Assembly (NCBI GenBank): GCA_963971575.1 | Contig: OZ020624.1 | Location: 9,572,625-9,636,624 of the forward strand | Length of the DNA stretch: 64,000 bases | DNA from: Liopterus haemorrhoidalis | Lineage: Eukaryota > Arthropoda > Insecta > Coleoptera > Dytiscidae | Direction: 5' to 3' | Shown: piece by piece, positions 22,604-33,705 of the stretch | Layout of the letters: each line of letters opens with the position of its first letter | How positions within the stretch are numbered: position 1 is the first letter of the stretch | The notes under the pieces: generated by a model | The model's input: the letters and a program-made list of their open reading frames with translations, nothing else | Databases searched by the model: none | Told to the model about the DNA's origin: nothing | Position numbers and translations under genes: made by a program

Positions 22604-22659
22604 AAGTCATCACCTACAGAGCACATAGACATAGGTTAAAATCTAAAATCCAGGTCTTT

Positions 22660-22925
22660 CCATTGAGGATTAGATGACTATAGTGGATAGGACACGTGAT
22701 AAGAATGAAAGTGGTCAGCATGGTAAAGAATATCTGGGAAGGAAAATTATGCACTTGCCGACCAGTGGAAAGACTTCGCAAAAGGGACAGCATGGTAAGT
22801 GGAAAGTCTTCGCAAAAGATGGAAGGATCAGCTAACCGAATAGCTAACAAGTATTGGTGTACATGGACAAGACCTGACACTTAACAAATTAAGATGCAGG
22901 ACTTACGAGAGTAAAAAGTCAATCC
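22660..22925 (+). pseudogene. LINE tail fragment
   Basis: Reads WIGHVIRMK, MVKNIWEGKLCTCRPVERL-like and, after shifts, WKDQLTE and DLTLNKLRCRTYES. This is the same LINE tail as at 24180-24475 and 11440-11625. W-I-G-H-V-x-R-M is the classic tail motif after the RT domain. Frameshifts make it inactive. Confidence 0.65.
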
Positions 22926-23245
22926 CACTGATAATGTAGAGGAAAATATTGTTGCTTGCAAATAGTGCCTAAGAAAATAGCCATTCCCAACGATTTATTT
23001 TCGTCAGACAAAAGTGGAGAGTTCATAGGAGTGCGTTAAAATAACTCTGCGCTTGCGGCTGACTATAATAAATCGTTAGAAATGGCTCTATGAATAGAGC
23101 TATTATTTCTAATCGATGGCGTACATTACTGTGTTCTTAAAAGTATATAAATACCTTTACGCTATTAGATCTGTTATCATACTCTCTTTTTTCAATTGAA
23201 CCTTTTGCGTATAACAGTGCTTCTAGTGTCTTGAAAAGCTTTAGG

Positions 23246-23353
23246 AAAATACTCTACTGTCGCGGAACCCTTACATGATTTTCTAAAGAACGCAATTCTA
23301 TTTGCCATATTTTGTGGAATTATTTTAATCAGACATGTAATGAAACAAATATT
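23246..23353 (+). repeat. ~110-bp repeat, unfilled copy
   Basis: Matches 15026-15111 plus 16197-16217 (ACTCTACTGTCGCGGAA ... TTTTCTAAAGAACG ... ACATGTAATGAAACAAATAT) but lacks the 1,081-bp TIR element between them. It serves as a paralogous empty site. Confidence 0.75.
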
Positions 23354-23359
23354 GTTTCA

Positions 23360-24150
23360 AGAATACAATATTTATCGTAGCAAAACAAAACTAGACGGAA
23401 AACTAAAGTTACTGATGGTAAAAATCAAACAATATAGTACATAAATCTTATAAAATTTAGGTAGTTAAAATTGTTGGTGCACAGCAACTGTGACTATTAG
23501 CATCTATATTATAAAATTTAACAAAACCCCTTGCCTAGCGGAAGCGCCGTCGATGAAACCCCAAATTTCCGTAGAACCCACTTTAGAACATACTGCTCTA
23601 TAGTGTAATTAACAGGAATTCAATTTAAAAAAAAATTGAATCTTTCAGAAAGTTCTTTAGCAGATATTGTAAGTATTTTAAAAGTTTTGTGTGATAACAC
23701 TTGTATTCACAGCACGTAATCAATTAGCGAGATTATAACATACATTTTGGGAATCACTGTTGGGCATTATCATCAATGCGCAATATCAGAACAGTGTATC
23801 TCATTACGTCCAAACAATGGATCGAAGAGTGCTGAGCGGTCGGAACATCCGATACCTGTACTTTCCTTGCTTCAATGATTTCATAAAATTATATGGAATG
23901 TCTTCTAGATATCTATTACCATTGATCTTGATCTTCTGGATCGTTTTTTCTGATGTAATAGAGACTTCACTATTGTGGTTTCCGTCGAGCATTCGAAAAA
24001 TATAAGGGTGAGCTTTAATTCTGTGGTTAATGTACATTAGTGTTTTATGTGCACTTGTTCACAGGATATATTCATATTTAATATTTCGTTTTTACAAAGG
24101 AAACATATTTTTATTCAATATATTATTTTATATTACGCCGAATCTTTAGT
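23360..24150. other. No gene seen
   Basis: 23520-23610 contains AACCCACTTTAGAACATACTG, which looks like a hAT-type end, but no partner was found. Frames at 23760-24037 are unassigned. Confidence 0.35.
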
Positions 24151-24159
24151 TCCATTCAA

Positions 24160-24475
24160 ATTAATGGTGAATGGAGAATCCGCAAGAACAAAAATAACCG
24201 AGAACTGTACTTAATGCCGAGTATCACATAAGTACTGAGAGACAGACGATTACAGCTGATAGGAAACGTAATGAGGATGAGGGAGGACAGAATGATAAAA
24301 ATGATTTGGGAAGGAAGATTGAGCACTCGTCTACCAGTGAAAAGACCTCGCAAGAGGTGAAGAGATCAGCTAACCGTAGATCCAATAAGTATTGTTATAC
24401 ATGACACATGGAAAGACCTGGCAATTAACAGATCAAGGTAGAGGACTTATGTGAGTGAGGTCAAAAGTCAATCTG
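24160..24475 (+). pseudogene. LINE tail fragment (RTE/R4-like)
   Basis: Reads LRDRRLQLIGNVMRMREDRM, IKMIWEGRLSTRLPVKRPRK, then a stop, then RDQLTVDPISIV and DLAINRSR. This is the best-preserved of three copies of the same polyprotein tail in the window. No poly(A) or microsatellite tail follows directly. Confidence 0.7.
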
Positions 24476-24479
24476 ACTG

Positions 24480-25366
24480 ACATTGTCTTAAGAAGAAGAA
24501 TAGTGTGCTAATTTATAGGAACAAGATATGTATCCATACGATATAAGTACATTTACAATGAAAGGAAGAAAGTATCAAACCAGTCTTATTTATTTTGTAT
24601 TGATTACTATGTTCGATTAGTGCAATTTCTCGAATAAATTAAATTTTATTTAAAATATTTAAATTATTTATTTAGTTTTTGTGCTTCATTTAGTTTAATT
24701 TAGTTAATTTAGTTTCAGCTTTTGCCTATATGGCGTTGCGATCTTAAAAAGTTTACTCTATTCTATGTCTGTTGACTCTGTGTGATTTCAATACTTCTTA
24801 CGAACTTATTGGTGTGATGATAGTATATTTATTTTTATTATTGGCTAAGAGATGGATACAATGTTTTCTATAATTTCTTCCCTTTACAGTGAGTTGAAAC
24901 GGTATATTCTGTATACGTGTTTTAAGTTAATGAGATTCAAATTTAAATGCGAAATTATTTTTATTCAGGTGTGAAAGCGGAATAGTATATTTTAAATTGG
25001 AAAATGTAAATATTCTTATGCAAATTATACAATGTCACTCACTCTGTATTGACGGTTATATTTATTAGATTATGATTTTTATTCTTTCCATATAAAACAT
25101 TTTTATTTACTTAATATGCCAGTAATTTATTAATTTATTACACTCAGTGTAAAAAATATAGTGTAATAAGAAGTAAGGTCAATCATTATGTACATAATTT
25201 ATTAGCAATTAATTATCTATATTTACTAATAAACTTGTAAACTTGTAAATAATGCATTTTTACTACTGCATTATACGGCATTAATTTTTCATACATAACC
25301 TTTTAAAGCAATTTAATTTTATTTATTTATTTTTTATTCATAAAAAATAAGGAATGTTACGGATAT
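24480..25366. other. No gene seen; very AT-rich
   Basis: TTTAGTTTAATTTAG-type low complexity near 24660-24710; otherwise nothing recognised. Confidence 0.5.
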
Positions 25367-25367
25367 A

Positions 25368-26125
25368 GGGTAACTGCAGCGAATTTCGACTACGCAAGTA
25401 ATTTCCCATTATTATTATCCCATTATTTCTCTAAATAATTGCTGCCATATATCGGTAGTATAACGTAATACTATGTTTATGTGAAAAACTAAGCTAACTT
25501 TATTTGTAGTTTGTGTAGATATTTATATTTGTTAAGTGTTAAAATATTTTTTTATTGGTTTTAATCAGCAGTTGTTTATCAAAGGAAAGTTGAACAAAAT
25601 ATTTTGCATTGAATAAACTGATAAGAACTGATCCAAATACATATATATTAGCTGGTAAAATTTGATTTTCATAATATTTTGTTACAATATCACAGGCTAA
25701 ATAAAACAGATTTGATTGCAGGTAATATCGACTAGAGGAATAAAGCTACTACGGACTAGTCGATATTACATCCATGCATGTTTCACTTACCTAATTTGAC
25801 GACAATTAAAATTACGTCTTACTAAAAGTCTCTATTATTATATTCTTTTACCTAAATAAAATGTAAAAGAGACAAGAAACGTTGATTATCTTAAAATTTT
25901 AGTGTAGTCGATATTAACATCATTTTTTTGAAATCATCGTTTTTTTCATATTTTTTTTATGTCGAACTTAAGTTGTAATAACAGCTTGTTTCATCGTGAA
26001 AATATTTAGCACCTAAAGATAAGTGAATGAGGTATCGATTGGGACCACTTTCCTACCAAAATATTGAATAGTACGTAAATTAAAAAATAAATAAATTTGG
26101 TAGTCGAAATTCGCTGCAGTTACCC
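25368..26125. mobile_element. TIR element, 758 bp, perfect 26-bp TIRs
   Basis: 25368-25393 and 26100-26125 are exact inverted repeats beginning GGGTAACTGCAGCGAATTTC. TA flanks both (25366-25367, 26126-26127). Inside, 14-bp arms GTAATATCGACTAG (25722-25735) and its complement (25756-25769) form a hairpin, and TAGTCGATATTA recurs near 25910. No coding capacity. The exact TIRs suggest fairly recent activity. Confidence 0.9.
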
Positions 26126-26127
26126 TA

Positions 26128-27180
26128 CAAAAATTTTTCAAAAAAAAAGTTTTATTTTTATTTGCATATTTTGATGATTGTAACCTCACGATGACTACAC
26201 AGCTTTTATATATAGGGTGTAATATGAAATGTGGACCATAGCTATTTAACATGATTTTTTTTCCTGGTGCAAAATGCCGATATTATTTTAGAGTAATGAA
26301 CTTTTCTGTAATTTTAAATAATTAATTTAATTTAAGAATATATACCTCCAGTTCTATTTACACAAATTTATTATTTATTTTATATTGTAATATGTTTCCA
26401 TTTCCAACAAAATCCAATAAGAAAAAAGTTAAAAGAAAATATGTCATGGTTTAACCCACAACAAATTCTTCATATGTAGTTCTATGTTTCGAATTTGTTA
26501 CGGTTTTCAACTCATCGTGAAACAAGCGTAAAAGATCCTTGATACATCTTACCGGGTGTTGTCCGTAGCCACTGCCCGTGTATAATGATACAAATAACAT
26601 AAACACAACTATTAAAAATAATTTAAACCTGGTCGTGTCACTCCTAGCTCACAATGGAGAGACGCTCATTCGTTATGTTGTTATGTGTATGTGGGAGCGT
26701 GTAATAGATGTACTTACTGGAAGGATTATTCGCTCGAAATATCCACCATTCCGCCTCGTAAAACGTCTTAAAACACGTAAGTTTTTAATTTTATTTGATA
26801 ATGATGATTATCATTAGGGATAGGTTTCTACTCACCAGTTATCCATAGTTGATATCGATGGTAATATCGAATGTCTTACATCGAACCTTATAATTTTTTA
26901 CATGTTTTATTTAACATGCCATATTATGAGAAATAATTGCCTTCTCGTTTCAATAGCAAACTTAACAGTTTAATGGGTGGTACTGAATTTTGGATTTGGT
27001 AGTACTCATTTTTAAAAGATTAGAGAACTGTTGGCATAAACCATTATGAATAACTGCAGTTTTGGTAAACGGTTAAATGATACACTTGGTAAAGTTTCAC
27101 AGAATGTTTTATTAGACATGCTGACTGCAGTTTCGGTATGTACTACCATTATCAGAGCTACAATGTTTATAAAATATCTT
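26128..27180. other. No gene seen
   Basis: AT-rich; an unassigned 79-codon frame at 26578-26817 has no known motif. Confidence 0.45.
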
Positions 27181-27186
27181 ACATGC

Positions 27187-28237
27187 TGTGGCGCCCGCTC
27201 CCCGCCTAAGTAAGGTAGGGTGGCCAGACAGTTACACAAATGGTCTTCGCGGCGGACACCTCGAAGGACCACCAGCAGAAGGCTGGAATAAGAAATGAAA
27301 AAGCGGTTATGTGAGAGGAAGTGCCGGATGACCTAGAGGAAAGGAGAGGGGATAAAAAACTCTTCTGCTCCTAGGGGCTGCTCTAGGAGACTAACACAAG
27401 GGAAATGGTAGCCCTAGCTGGGGTGTAGACGGGTAAAATCCTACGCCCACAAGTAATGGCTATGGAGGAACCAACCTAGAAATCCCACGACGTCTCTGAA
27501 AACCCTAGCCAAGCGACAAACAATGCGGAAAACGTTGCTCAACACGGTGGACGTATCACATAAATGAAATAGCAGTACCACAAAACAATATTAAATAATA
27601 CACTGATAATATAACAAAAAATTAATAATATTACAAAAATTACTGATGTTAAATTTAAATTGCAAATAAATCAGCACACGTGATCAGGAGGTTAGCGTGT
27701 GTGAACAAAGAAATACAAAATCGCACAAAGGCGATAACAAAATAGAATTTAAGTTACAAAAAATATATTACATAAACAATGAATTAAAATGTATGTAAAA
27801 TCGGAACAGACTTATAATAGATGTATTCTTAATAAATATATAGAATATTTATTCCAATTTTACAGATGTGGCACTGGTGTCCCAAAAAAGAGGTTCCTGG
27901 GTCTTCGGAATAGATCCTTGGTAGAAGTTAACACACACACAATTATTAAAGTCATAACACTACAGGTGTAGAATCATTACCAACACACCACAACATTGTA
28001 GAAGCGTTAGAGACGCGAATTTTAAGTTAAAAAAACTTGTAAAATATATATTCCGGCAGGCGAACTATACACACACTCTCTGAACAGGTCAGTTAACGAG
28101 TAGATTAGTGAGTTAATAAATGTTAAAACTCGCAAATAGCGGCTCTCAACATTTATAAAAACATCAAAAATTTTGATGTTTTAAATTAAATTATGAAAAT
28201 TTAATTTAATAAACATACCGACCTTACGGGCGCGACA
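27187..28237. repeat. Candidate solo LTR, 1,051 bp
   Basis: Bounded by TGTGGCGCCCG on the left and CGGGCGCGACA on the right, an 11-bp inverted terminus with one mismatch and the TG...CA ends of an LTR. Composition shifts strongly, GC-rich at 27180-27560 and AT-rich after. No second copy or internal region lies within the window. Flanks (CATGC, TATGA) do not give a clean duplication. An Osvaldo-like Ty3/gypsy LTR is one possibility, by length and end type only. Confidence 0.45.
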
Positions 28238-28406
28238 TATGAAATTTATGTACAAGAACAAGAAAGAAGGTGGTGGTAACAGGTACAAAATTAACAAACA
28301 AATAACAAGAAATAATATTATAATCTAATCTCTAATTCTACTAATGGAGAAAAAGTAAGTTCGATCATTTCATTCAAGGGGTTTATTGTTTTCTTGAAAT
28401 CGTGCG

Positions 28407-28593
28407 CAACAGATTAAGTTTAAGACCTTTTTCTTATAGGTGTAGTATCTCGGGGTTGAAAGATGAAGTATGTTTTTAAAGATGCAAATGTAGACTGTAG
28501 GGATTGTTTTCGCAAAGATCTTCCAAAAAATCGTTCCAAAAAAACAAACGAAATACTATAAATTCAAGAAAAAGGCCTTAATTTAATCTGTTG
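28407..28593. repeat. Small inverted-repeat element, 187 bp
   Basis: CAACAGATTAAGTTTAAGAC-CTTTTTCTT at the left and its imperfect complement (AAGAAAAAGGCCTTAATTTAATCTGTTG in total, given here as two parts: AAGAAAAAGGCCTTAA and TTTAATCTGTTG) at the right. Internal ATAGTAT motifs also pair. MITE-like, no duplication identified. Confidence 0.5.
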
Positions 28594-28698
28594 GAAGTCG
28601 ATACACACCTGATATGGCTACGCTATTCAGACGAAATAAAGCAGAAGAAGTAGCAGATTGACAAAATTCTCCAGCCCTGGAAAATAGAAATAAATTGG

Positions 28699-28776
28699 CC
28701 CCATGGGGTCAAGACCCGGCCTCAATGGTCTAAGAACCAGCCCCATTGCTTCAAGAATCGGCCCTATTGGGACCGG
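28699..28776 (+). repeat. 21-bp tandem array, 3.7 units
   Basis: Units CCCCATGGGGTCAAGACC-CGG, CCTCAATGGTCTAAGAAC-CAG and CCCCATTGCTTCAAGAAT-CGG, then a partial one. GC-rich in an AT-rich setting, and it leads straight into a hairpin. Confidence 0.8.
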
Positions 28777-28810
28777 CCTACCGGGATATTGCCCGGTATC
28801 CCGGCAGGCC
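28775..28810. repeat. Strong GC hairpin
   Basis: GGCCT, one mismatch, CCGGGATA, an 8-base loop, TATCCCGG, mismatch, AGGCC. Thirteen paired positions. Confidence 0.85.
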
Positions 28811-29033
28811 AGTCTGCTATTGAGCAGAAGTTATACTCTACTACATGCACAAAACAATTGAAGAGTGGAAATGAGAAAAGGTGATTGTGCGAGAAATATT
28901 AATTTCCATTTTTTTGGCGAAGTCCGTGGTCCACAACTTGGTAACCATTTCAGGGTGAAAATAGTTTAAAATGTTGTCAATAAAATGACCGTTATGTATG
29001 TTTCAGCCGATTAGATTTGGGAAGATATAAATA

Positions 29034-29034
29034 T

Positions 29035-29098
<64 letters not shown>

Positions 29099-29993
29099 GA
29101 AAAAAACATCTACCACGGAGTGGTGTAGGTTATTCTACACTTTCATGTTCCATATTAATTTTCTTGTACTGGCATTTCTTTATGTACAAATTTGGCCCAT
29201 TCCTTTCTGTTCGTTGCTAGCCTTTTCGCTTCGTTAATCGTTTTCCCTCTTGCTTTTAGTATCTTCTTTATAGTTTCATCCCATGTACGACGTGGTCTTC
29301 CTTTTTTTTTTTCTTCCCTTAAGTTTTTGTCTCCCATACTGCTTTTACCTGTCTTGTGTTCTGCATCCTCTGTATATGTCCCCACCAACTCAGTTGTCTC
29401 TTTTCGATAAACTTGTGTACTGGTTCGATTTGTAGCTCATTTCTTATGTCAATGTTGCGTATTTTGTCTCTTTTAGTTATACCTTTTACTCTTCTTAGAT
29501 ATTTCATTTCTATCGCTTGGATTTTACTCTTCTCTCTTGTCGATAAGTTCCAAGATTCACATCCGAAAGTCAGGATCGGTCTATATATCGATTTGTAAAC
29601 GTTCATTTTAGTTATTTTTGTTATTTCCTTGTTATTGATAATAGTGTTTTGTATGTCGTAATAAAGTTTCATCGTTTTCTCAATTCTCGTATTAATTTCC
29701 ATTTCTTGCTTTCCATTTGGTTCAATATTAATTCCCAAATATTTGAAACTATCTACTTGTCCTATATTGACGTTATCTATGTTTATATTCAAGTTTTCTT
29801 GTTCTCCTATAATCATGACTTTGGTTTTATTCTTATTTATTTTCATGCCATATTCTTTACATACTTTGTTCCATTTGTTTAGATTTCCTTGCAGTTCGTT
29901 ACTTCCTTTGGCTATGATTACAATGTCATCAGCAAACACTCCTTCTGATATTTCCGTGATATGCATATTTCTGTATCCGATTTGTAATTTTGA
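29034..29993 (-). mobile_element. 5'-truncated RTE-like LINE with 22-bp target duplication
   Basis: An exact 22-bp direct repeat (TAGATTTGGGAAGATATAAA plus two bases) lies at 29012-29033 and 29994-30015. Between them is a minus-strand LINE that begins inside the reverse transcriptase domain and ends in a TA dinucleotide tail (29041-29096). This fits target-primed reverse transcription with 5' truncation. Confidence 0.92.
29155..29990 (-). pseudogene. LINE reverse transcriptase C-terminal part
   Basis: The first frame (29319-29966, open upstream to the truncation) starts just before the catalytic FADD box (usually YADD) in EGVFADDIVIIAKGSNELQ. It continues through the thumb (KTKVMIIGEQENLN, VDSFKYLGINIEPNG, YRPILTFGCESW) and the tail motif LSWWGHIQRM. 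A frameshift near 29330-29390 moves the end into a second frame (29155-29388) with KKGRPRRTWDETIKKILKAR and a natural stop. The endonuclease and RT fingers are missing by truncation. Tail motifs G-R-P-R-R-T-W place it with RTE/R4-like LINEs. It cannot encode an active enzyme. Confidence 0.88.
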
Positions 29994-30093
29994 TAGATTT
30001 GGGAAGATATAAATAATTTACTAAAAGTAATAGATACTAAAAAATTTTGATGTTGGCATTTCTCACCCTTTCCCATTTCCACTCTTCACTTGT

Positions 30094-31225
30094 TTTAAAT
30101 CATGTGCTTCTTACATATTGGATAGGTGGTTAAAAATGTATACTTTTTTATAATTTAAATGTATATATAAGTCTTCTTTTATTTATTTTTAACGTACAAA
30201 TCATCACTTATAAAATTCCTTGAAGTAATAACACTACTATTACACGTAAGAATTTACGATAAAAATATAGTTCCATTATCACCTTAACCTCAAAACGTAA
30301 ACTAACCATCAAAGAAAATAGTCGTAGGAGAAATCTATCTGTGAATTGTTTTGAGAGGTCGTAAACTTGTTTCTAAATTACAATAGAACAATGTTTTGAA
30401 GTGACACATTCCCCCAGTGAGGAGTAAGGTCGAGGACTCTCGAGTAGTACTTGAGCTCACACCAGGTGTCATGTTTTTTACGTCATCTATAAACGCCGTC
30501 TTGAACAGATTCCGTCTCGTGGCGTATGAAACTAATAATGCTTGTAGGACTCTTGACTATTCTTGCCCGACTTTCCTGGAGTATTAATTCGTTATGCACA
30601 CCATCATTGTTTGTTTTGTTAGTATGTCAATAATCTTTAACGACACTGTTCTTTTTGATTAATAAAAATTAATGTGATACATGCATTTCCACACACTTAA
30701 GGGTTCATTTTCCGCAGGCATCTTTTAAGTAGAGTGACCAATCTTTGACAAATTCACGTTATTCTGGTTAACACATCAGCATGATTAATTAAATTAATTT
30801 CATCTGCGAATTGTATCTACACGTAACTTCATATTTTGGCAAAAGACTAAAAAAATCCTCATTTAAAGGCCGCGAGTTGTAGTCATTGTCACGAGGTTCA
30901 ATAACGCAAAGTGACCAGAAGTCCTGGTATTGACGGGACAGTTCTTGTCCATCTTCAGCTGTTAATGGACTTCCAAAGTCCACAGATGGTAGATGTTAAA
31001 AGAATATATTTCAAACAAATCATCTGTCTATCTCAACTTTCAACTATATCACGTTCCACTTCTCTTCTTCCCATTTTCATTATATAAATTTAGAAACGAT
31101 AAGTATGCCAGTTACTCTTTTTACCTAATGTCTCCTGGTCTAACATTTATCTTGTAATCTGATTTTCAGAATGGATAGCATTCTATCTTGTGTTGAGAGT
31201 TTTAGAATTTGCTTTTGGCTCAGGT
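30094..31225. other. No clear gene; one unassigned minus-strand frame
   Basis: 30789-30983 on the minus strand encodes about 65 codons with balanced composition (SPLTAEDGQELSRQYQDFWS, EPRDNDYNSRPLN). It lacks an ATG and I recognise no family. It could be an exon or an old transposon piece. Confidence 0.25.
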
Positions 31226-31259
31226 ATTATGCTTATCAAACAGCTTTGATAAGCATAAT
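31226..31259. repeat. Perfect 15-bp hairpin
   Basis: Arms ATTATGCTTATCAAA and TTTGATAAGCATAAT around CAGC, followed at once by a tandem TTTAGTTTCAGAA pair (31258-31283). Confidence 0.9.
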
Positions 31260-31564
31260 TTAGTTTCAGAATTTAGTTTCAGAAGTTGTTAGTTTTTACT
31301 GTTATATAGGGCCATCGCAAGTGTATTAGCTGCCCGTGTGCAAATATTCATAAGACCGCCCTATTCTAGAAGAATTCTACTGAATCGGCCCTAAATGACA
31401 CCCCTTTGTCGAGTTGCCCGTGTGCAGTGTACACCCTGAACACCTGCAAAATTACAAATATATAAAATTTACACAATGAGGACATAGATATAAACATAAA
31501 TATAAAATATAATAACATCAAATATGCAGAGATATAAGTCAAATATAGTCAATTGGATAAAATA

Positions 31565-32600
31565 TTACTGTTGTTTAAAATATTCTAGGAACTCACTTAT
31601 CGAATACATCGGGTTTTTTGTTAAAATATCTTTTATTACTTTTTTAAAGCTTGTAAAATTTTGAGTTTTGAGCTTGCTCGGTAATGTATTGTAAAACTTA
31701 ATACCATAATAATTTTCACTATTTTTAGATCTATCAAGACGTAAAAATTTTGGGTAGATATTACCTTTATTTCTTGTATTGTAACTATGATTTTCGTCAT
31801 ATGTAGATAGATCTGAAATTTTTTTGTGTACATACGGTAGAAAAATGTACAAAGAAGGCAAGGTCATAATATTAAAATTAACGAAATGTGAACGGCAATC
31901 AGCCCTATAGGAAATGCGTGCAATTATTCTCAATGCTCGGCGCTGTAGCCTAAAAACTCTATATGACAATGACGCATGTCCCCAGCTAATATCCCATAAG
32001 AAATGTGTGACTGAAACAACCCAAAATATTCCATCAGGAGAATAGGATTTGAAACCGAATTAGCCAGTTGCCTTAGCAAGTAAATAGATTTACACAAAGT
32101 ACTACATAAATGATTAATGTGTTGCTCCCAAGTTAGTTTCGGATCTACGTAAATACCAAGAAATTTTACGCATGATTTATTTTCATAAATGTGCTTTCTA
32201 CAGCTGATGAGCATATTTTGAGTTTTGTCGTCATTCATAGAGAGTTTATTAGATATAAACCAGAGCTTAGCTTCCTCGAAACAGTGACCAGTATCATTTA
32301 ATAGCTGATCATAGTCTGATGACCTCAAAAAAAAAATTATAGTCATCTGCATATAAAATAGATTTGGAATTTGTGGAAATTGATGAAGGCAGGTCATTGA
32401 CGTATATAATAAACAAGAGAGGTCCTAGAATTGATCCCTGTGGAACTCCATACAAAAGAGAAGAACTTTCAGATAATTTATTATTAAATTTAACATATTG
32501 AATTCTATTTAAAAGATATGATTCTAAAAGGGAGCAACTTTCCAGTCCAGGGAGTTTTTCCAGTAATATAGTGGGACATACGCAATCAAAAGCTTTAGTT
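31565..32600 (-). pseudogene. CR1/jockey-like LINE reverse transcriptase, 5'-truncated
   Basis: Read right to left: KAFDCVCPTILLEKL, LLYGVPQGSILGPLLFIIYV (RT motif B region), then the catalytic ILYADD box. A one-base shift at a T-run (about 32333-32345) moves it to the next frame: FLRSSDYDQLLND, KLSMNDDKTQNM, CVKFLGIYVDPKLTWEQHIN. Another shift near 31950 leads to VFRLQRRALRIIARISYRAD, YNTRNKGNIYPKF and a final SISEFLEYFKQQ with a stop at 31565. The N-terminal RT and the endonuclease are lost. The YNTRNK tail relates it to the LINE end at 8300-8603. A target duplication is not clear. Confidence 0.88.
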
Positions 32601-32609
32601 CAAATATGT

Positions 32610-33700
32610 ATGTTATGTAATGACTAGAAGCTTTCTAACTCTAGTTTGCAAATTTGTAATATTATTTTTGTTTTGTGTGTCAATTACTAATTCCTCATTT
32701 GAAGAAAAAATAAATTCTATAGTCACTGAAGGTAATTTCTTAGCGAAATAACCCAGTCAACAAGAAGACATATTTTACAACAGAAACCTGCAAAGAATTC
32801 CATTCGAACCTCGTGAAAACCTAACTGCAAGATAAGTTCGAGAGATAGAGAAGCAACAACAATTATTAGAACGATTTTATCGACACGGACGATAAAATTG
32901 ACATAATTTTTTTCAGCTGCATACCAGAGTCATCTCAATCTTCAGGAAATACGATAATACTGTTTTTACCGATCACTGTTCGTGTTATGTTGTGTTTTCT
33001 GTTGTGGCTATGTGATACGTGCTTAAACTTACGCTCCTTACATCTCTTTCACCTTTACCCTTCACCATCAAACTTAATCTCATACCAGACTCTTTCGTTA
33101 TGGGCGAAAATATGGTTTCTGCTTGGTCGCATTTACCAATATTGTCGCATTTTAATTTTGAGTTTTATTAAATTGTGCATTTAGGATCATTTTCCAATGA
33201 TATACTGTCTAAGATTGATTTGGACACAGTTTTTTTTAATAGCGGTTTTAGTTAAAAGTGCAGTCTAAACATTTGTGTATTTCGGATTTTATGAGGTTAC
33301 GTTTCGGTTATTTACTAAGGTTGGCGATCATGCATACTATGTTACGACTAACTTCTAAATAGGTTTTGATATTAAAGTTCATGGCCGTTCATAATAATTA
33401 CATGCACAATTCAAACATCTAAGTATATAAAATAGAATATTGACATTTAGTATTCCATATTAGGTTCACTGGAAAGATACGTCCGTTTATTGCACGCGTT
33501 TATCTAATCTTTCTTCCTTACTCTTCGCAAAATTTTGGAAGAAGATCCGTATATTCATCTACAACCTCTACTTATTTGCCACGGTTTCACAAAACAGATG
33601 TTATGTTGCGATTAGCTAAGATTCTTGTTTTAGTGATAAATTTATCTCTTTCTGCTCGTTGGAGTCATTCAGTTTTTCTTATGGCATGACACGTCGTCCA
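32610..33700. other. No gene seen
   Basis: AT-rich spacer; no recognised motif. Confidence 0.5.
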
Positions 33701-33705
33701 TTTTT

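Larger units (their letters stand above)
28854..30093. repeat. Inverted 30-bp repeats enclosing a LINE
   Basis: 28854-28883 (ACAATTGAAGAGTGGAAATG...) and 30064-30093 are inverted copies with four or five differences. With the LINE (29034-29993) and one duplication removed, the enclosed unit would be about 260 bp, suggesting a MITE that was the landing site. Confidence 0.65.

Noticed and set aside
31518..32607. TCAAATATG at both sides as target duplication of the LINE
   Set aside because: Only nine AT-rich bases, and it would leave an unusually short 3' region; chance cannot be excluded.
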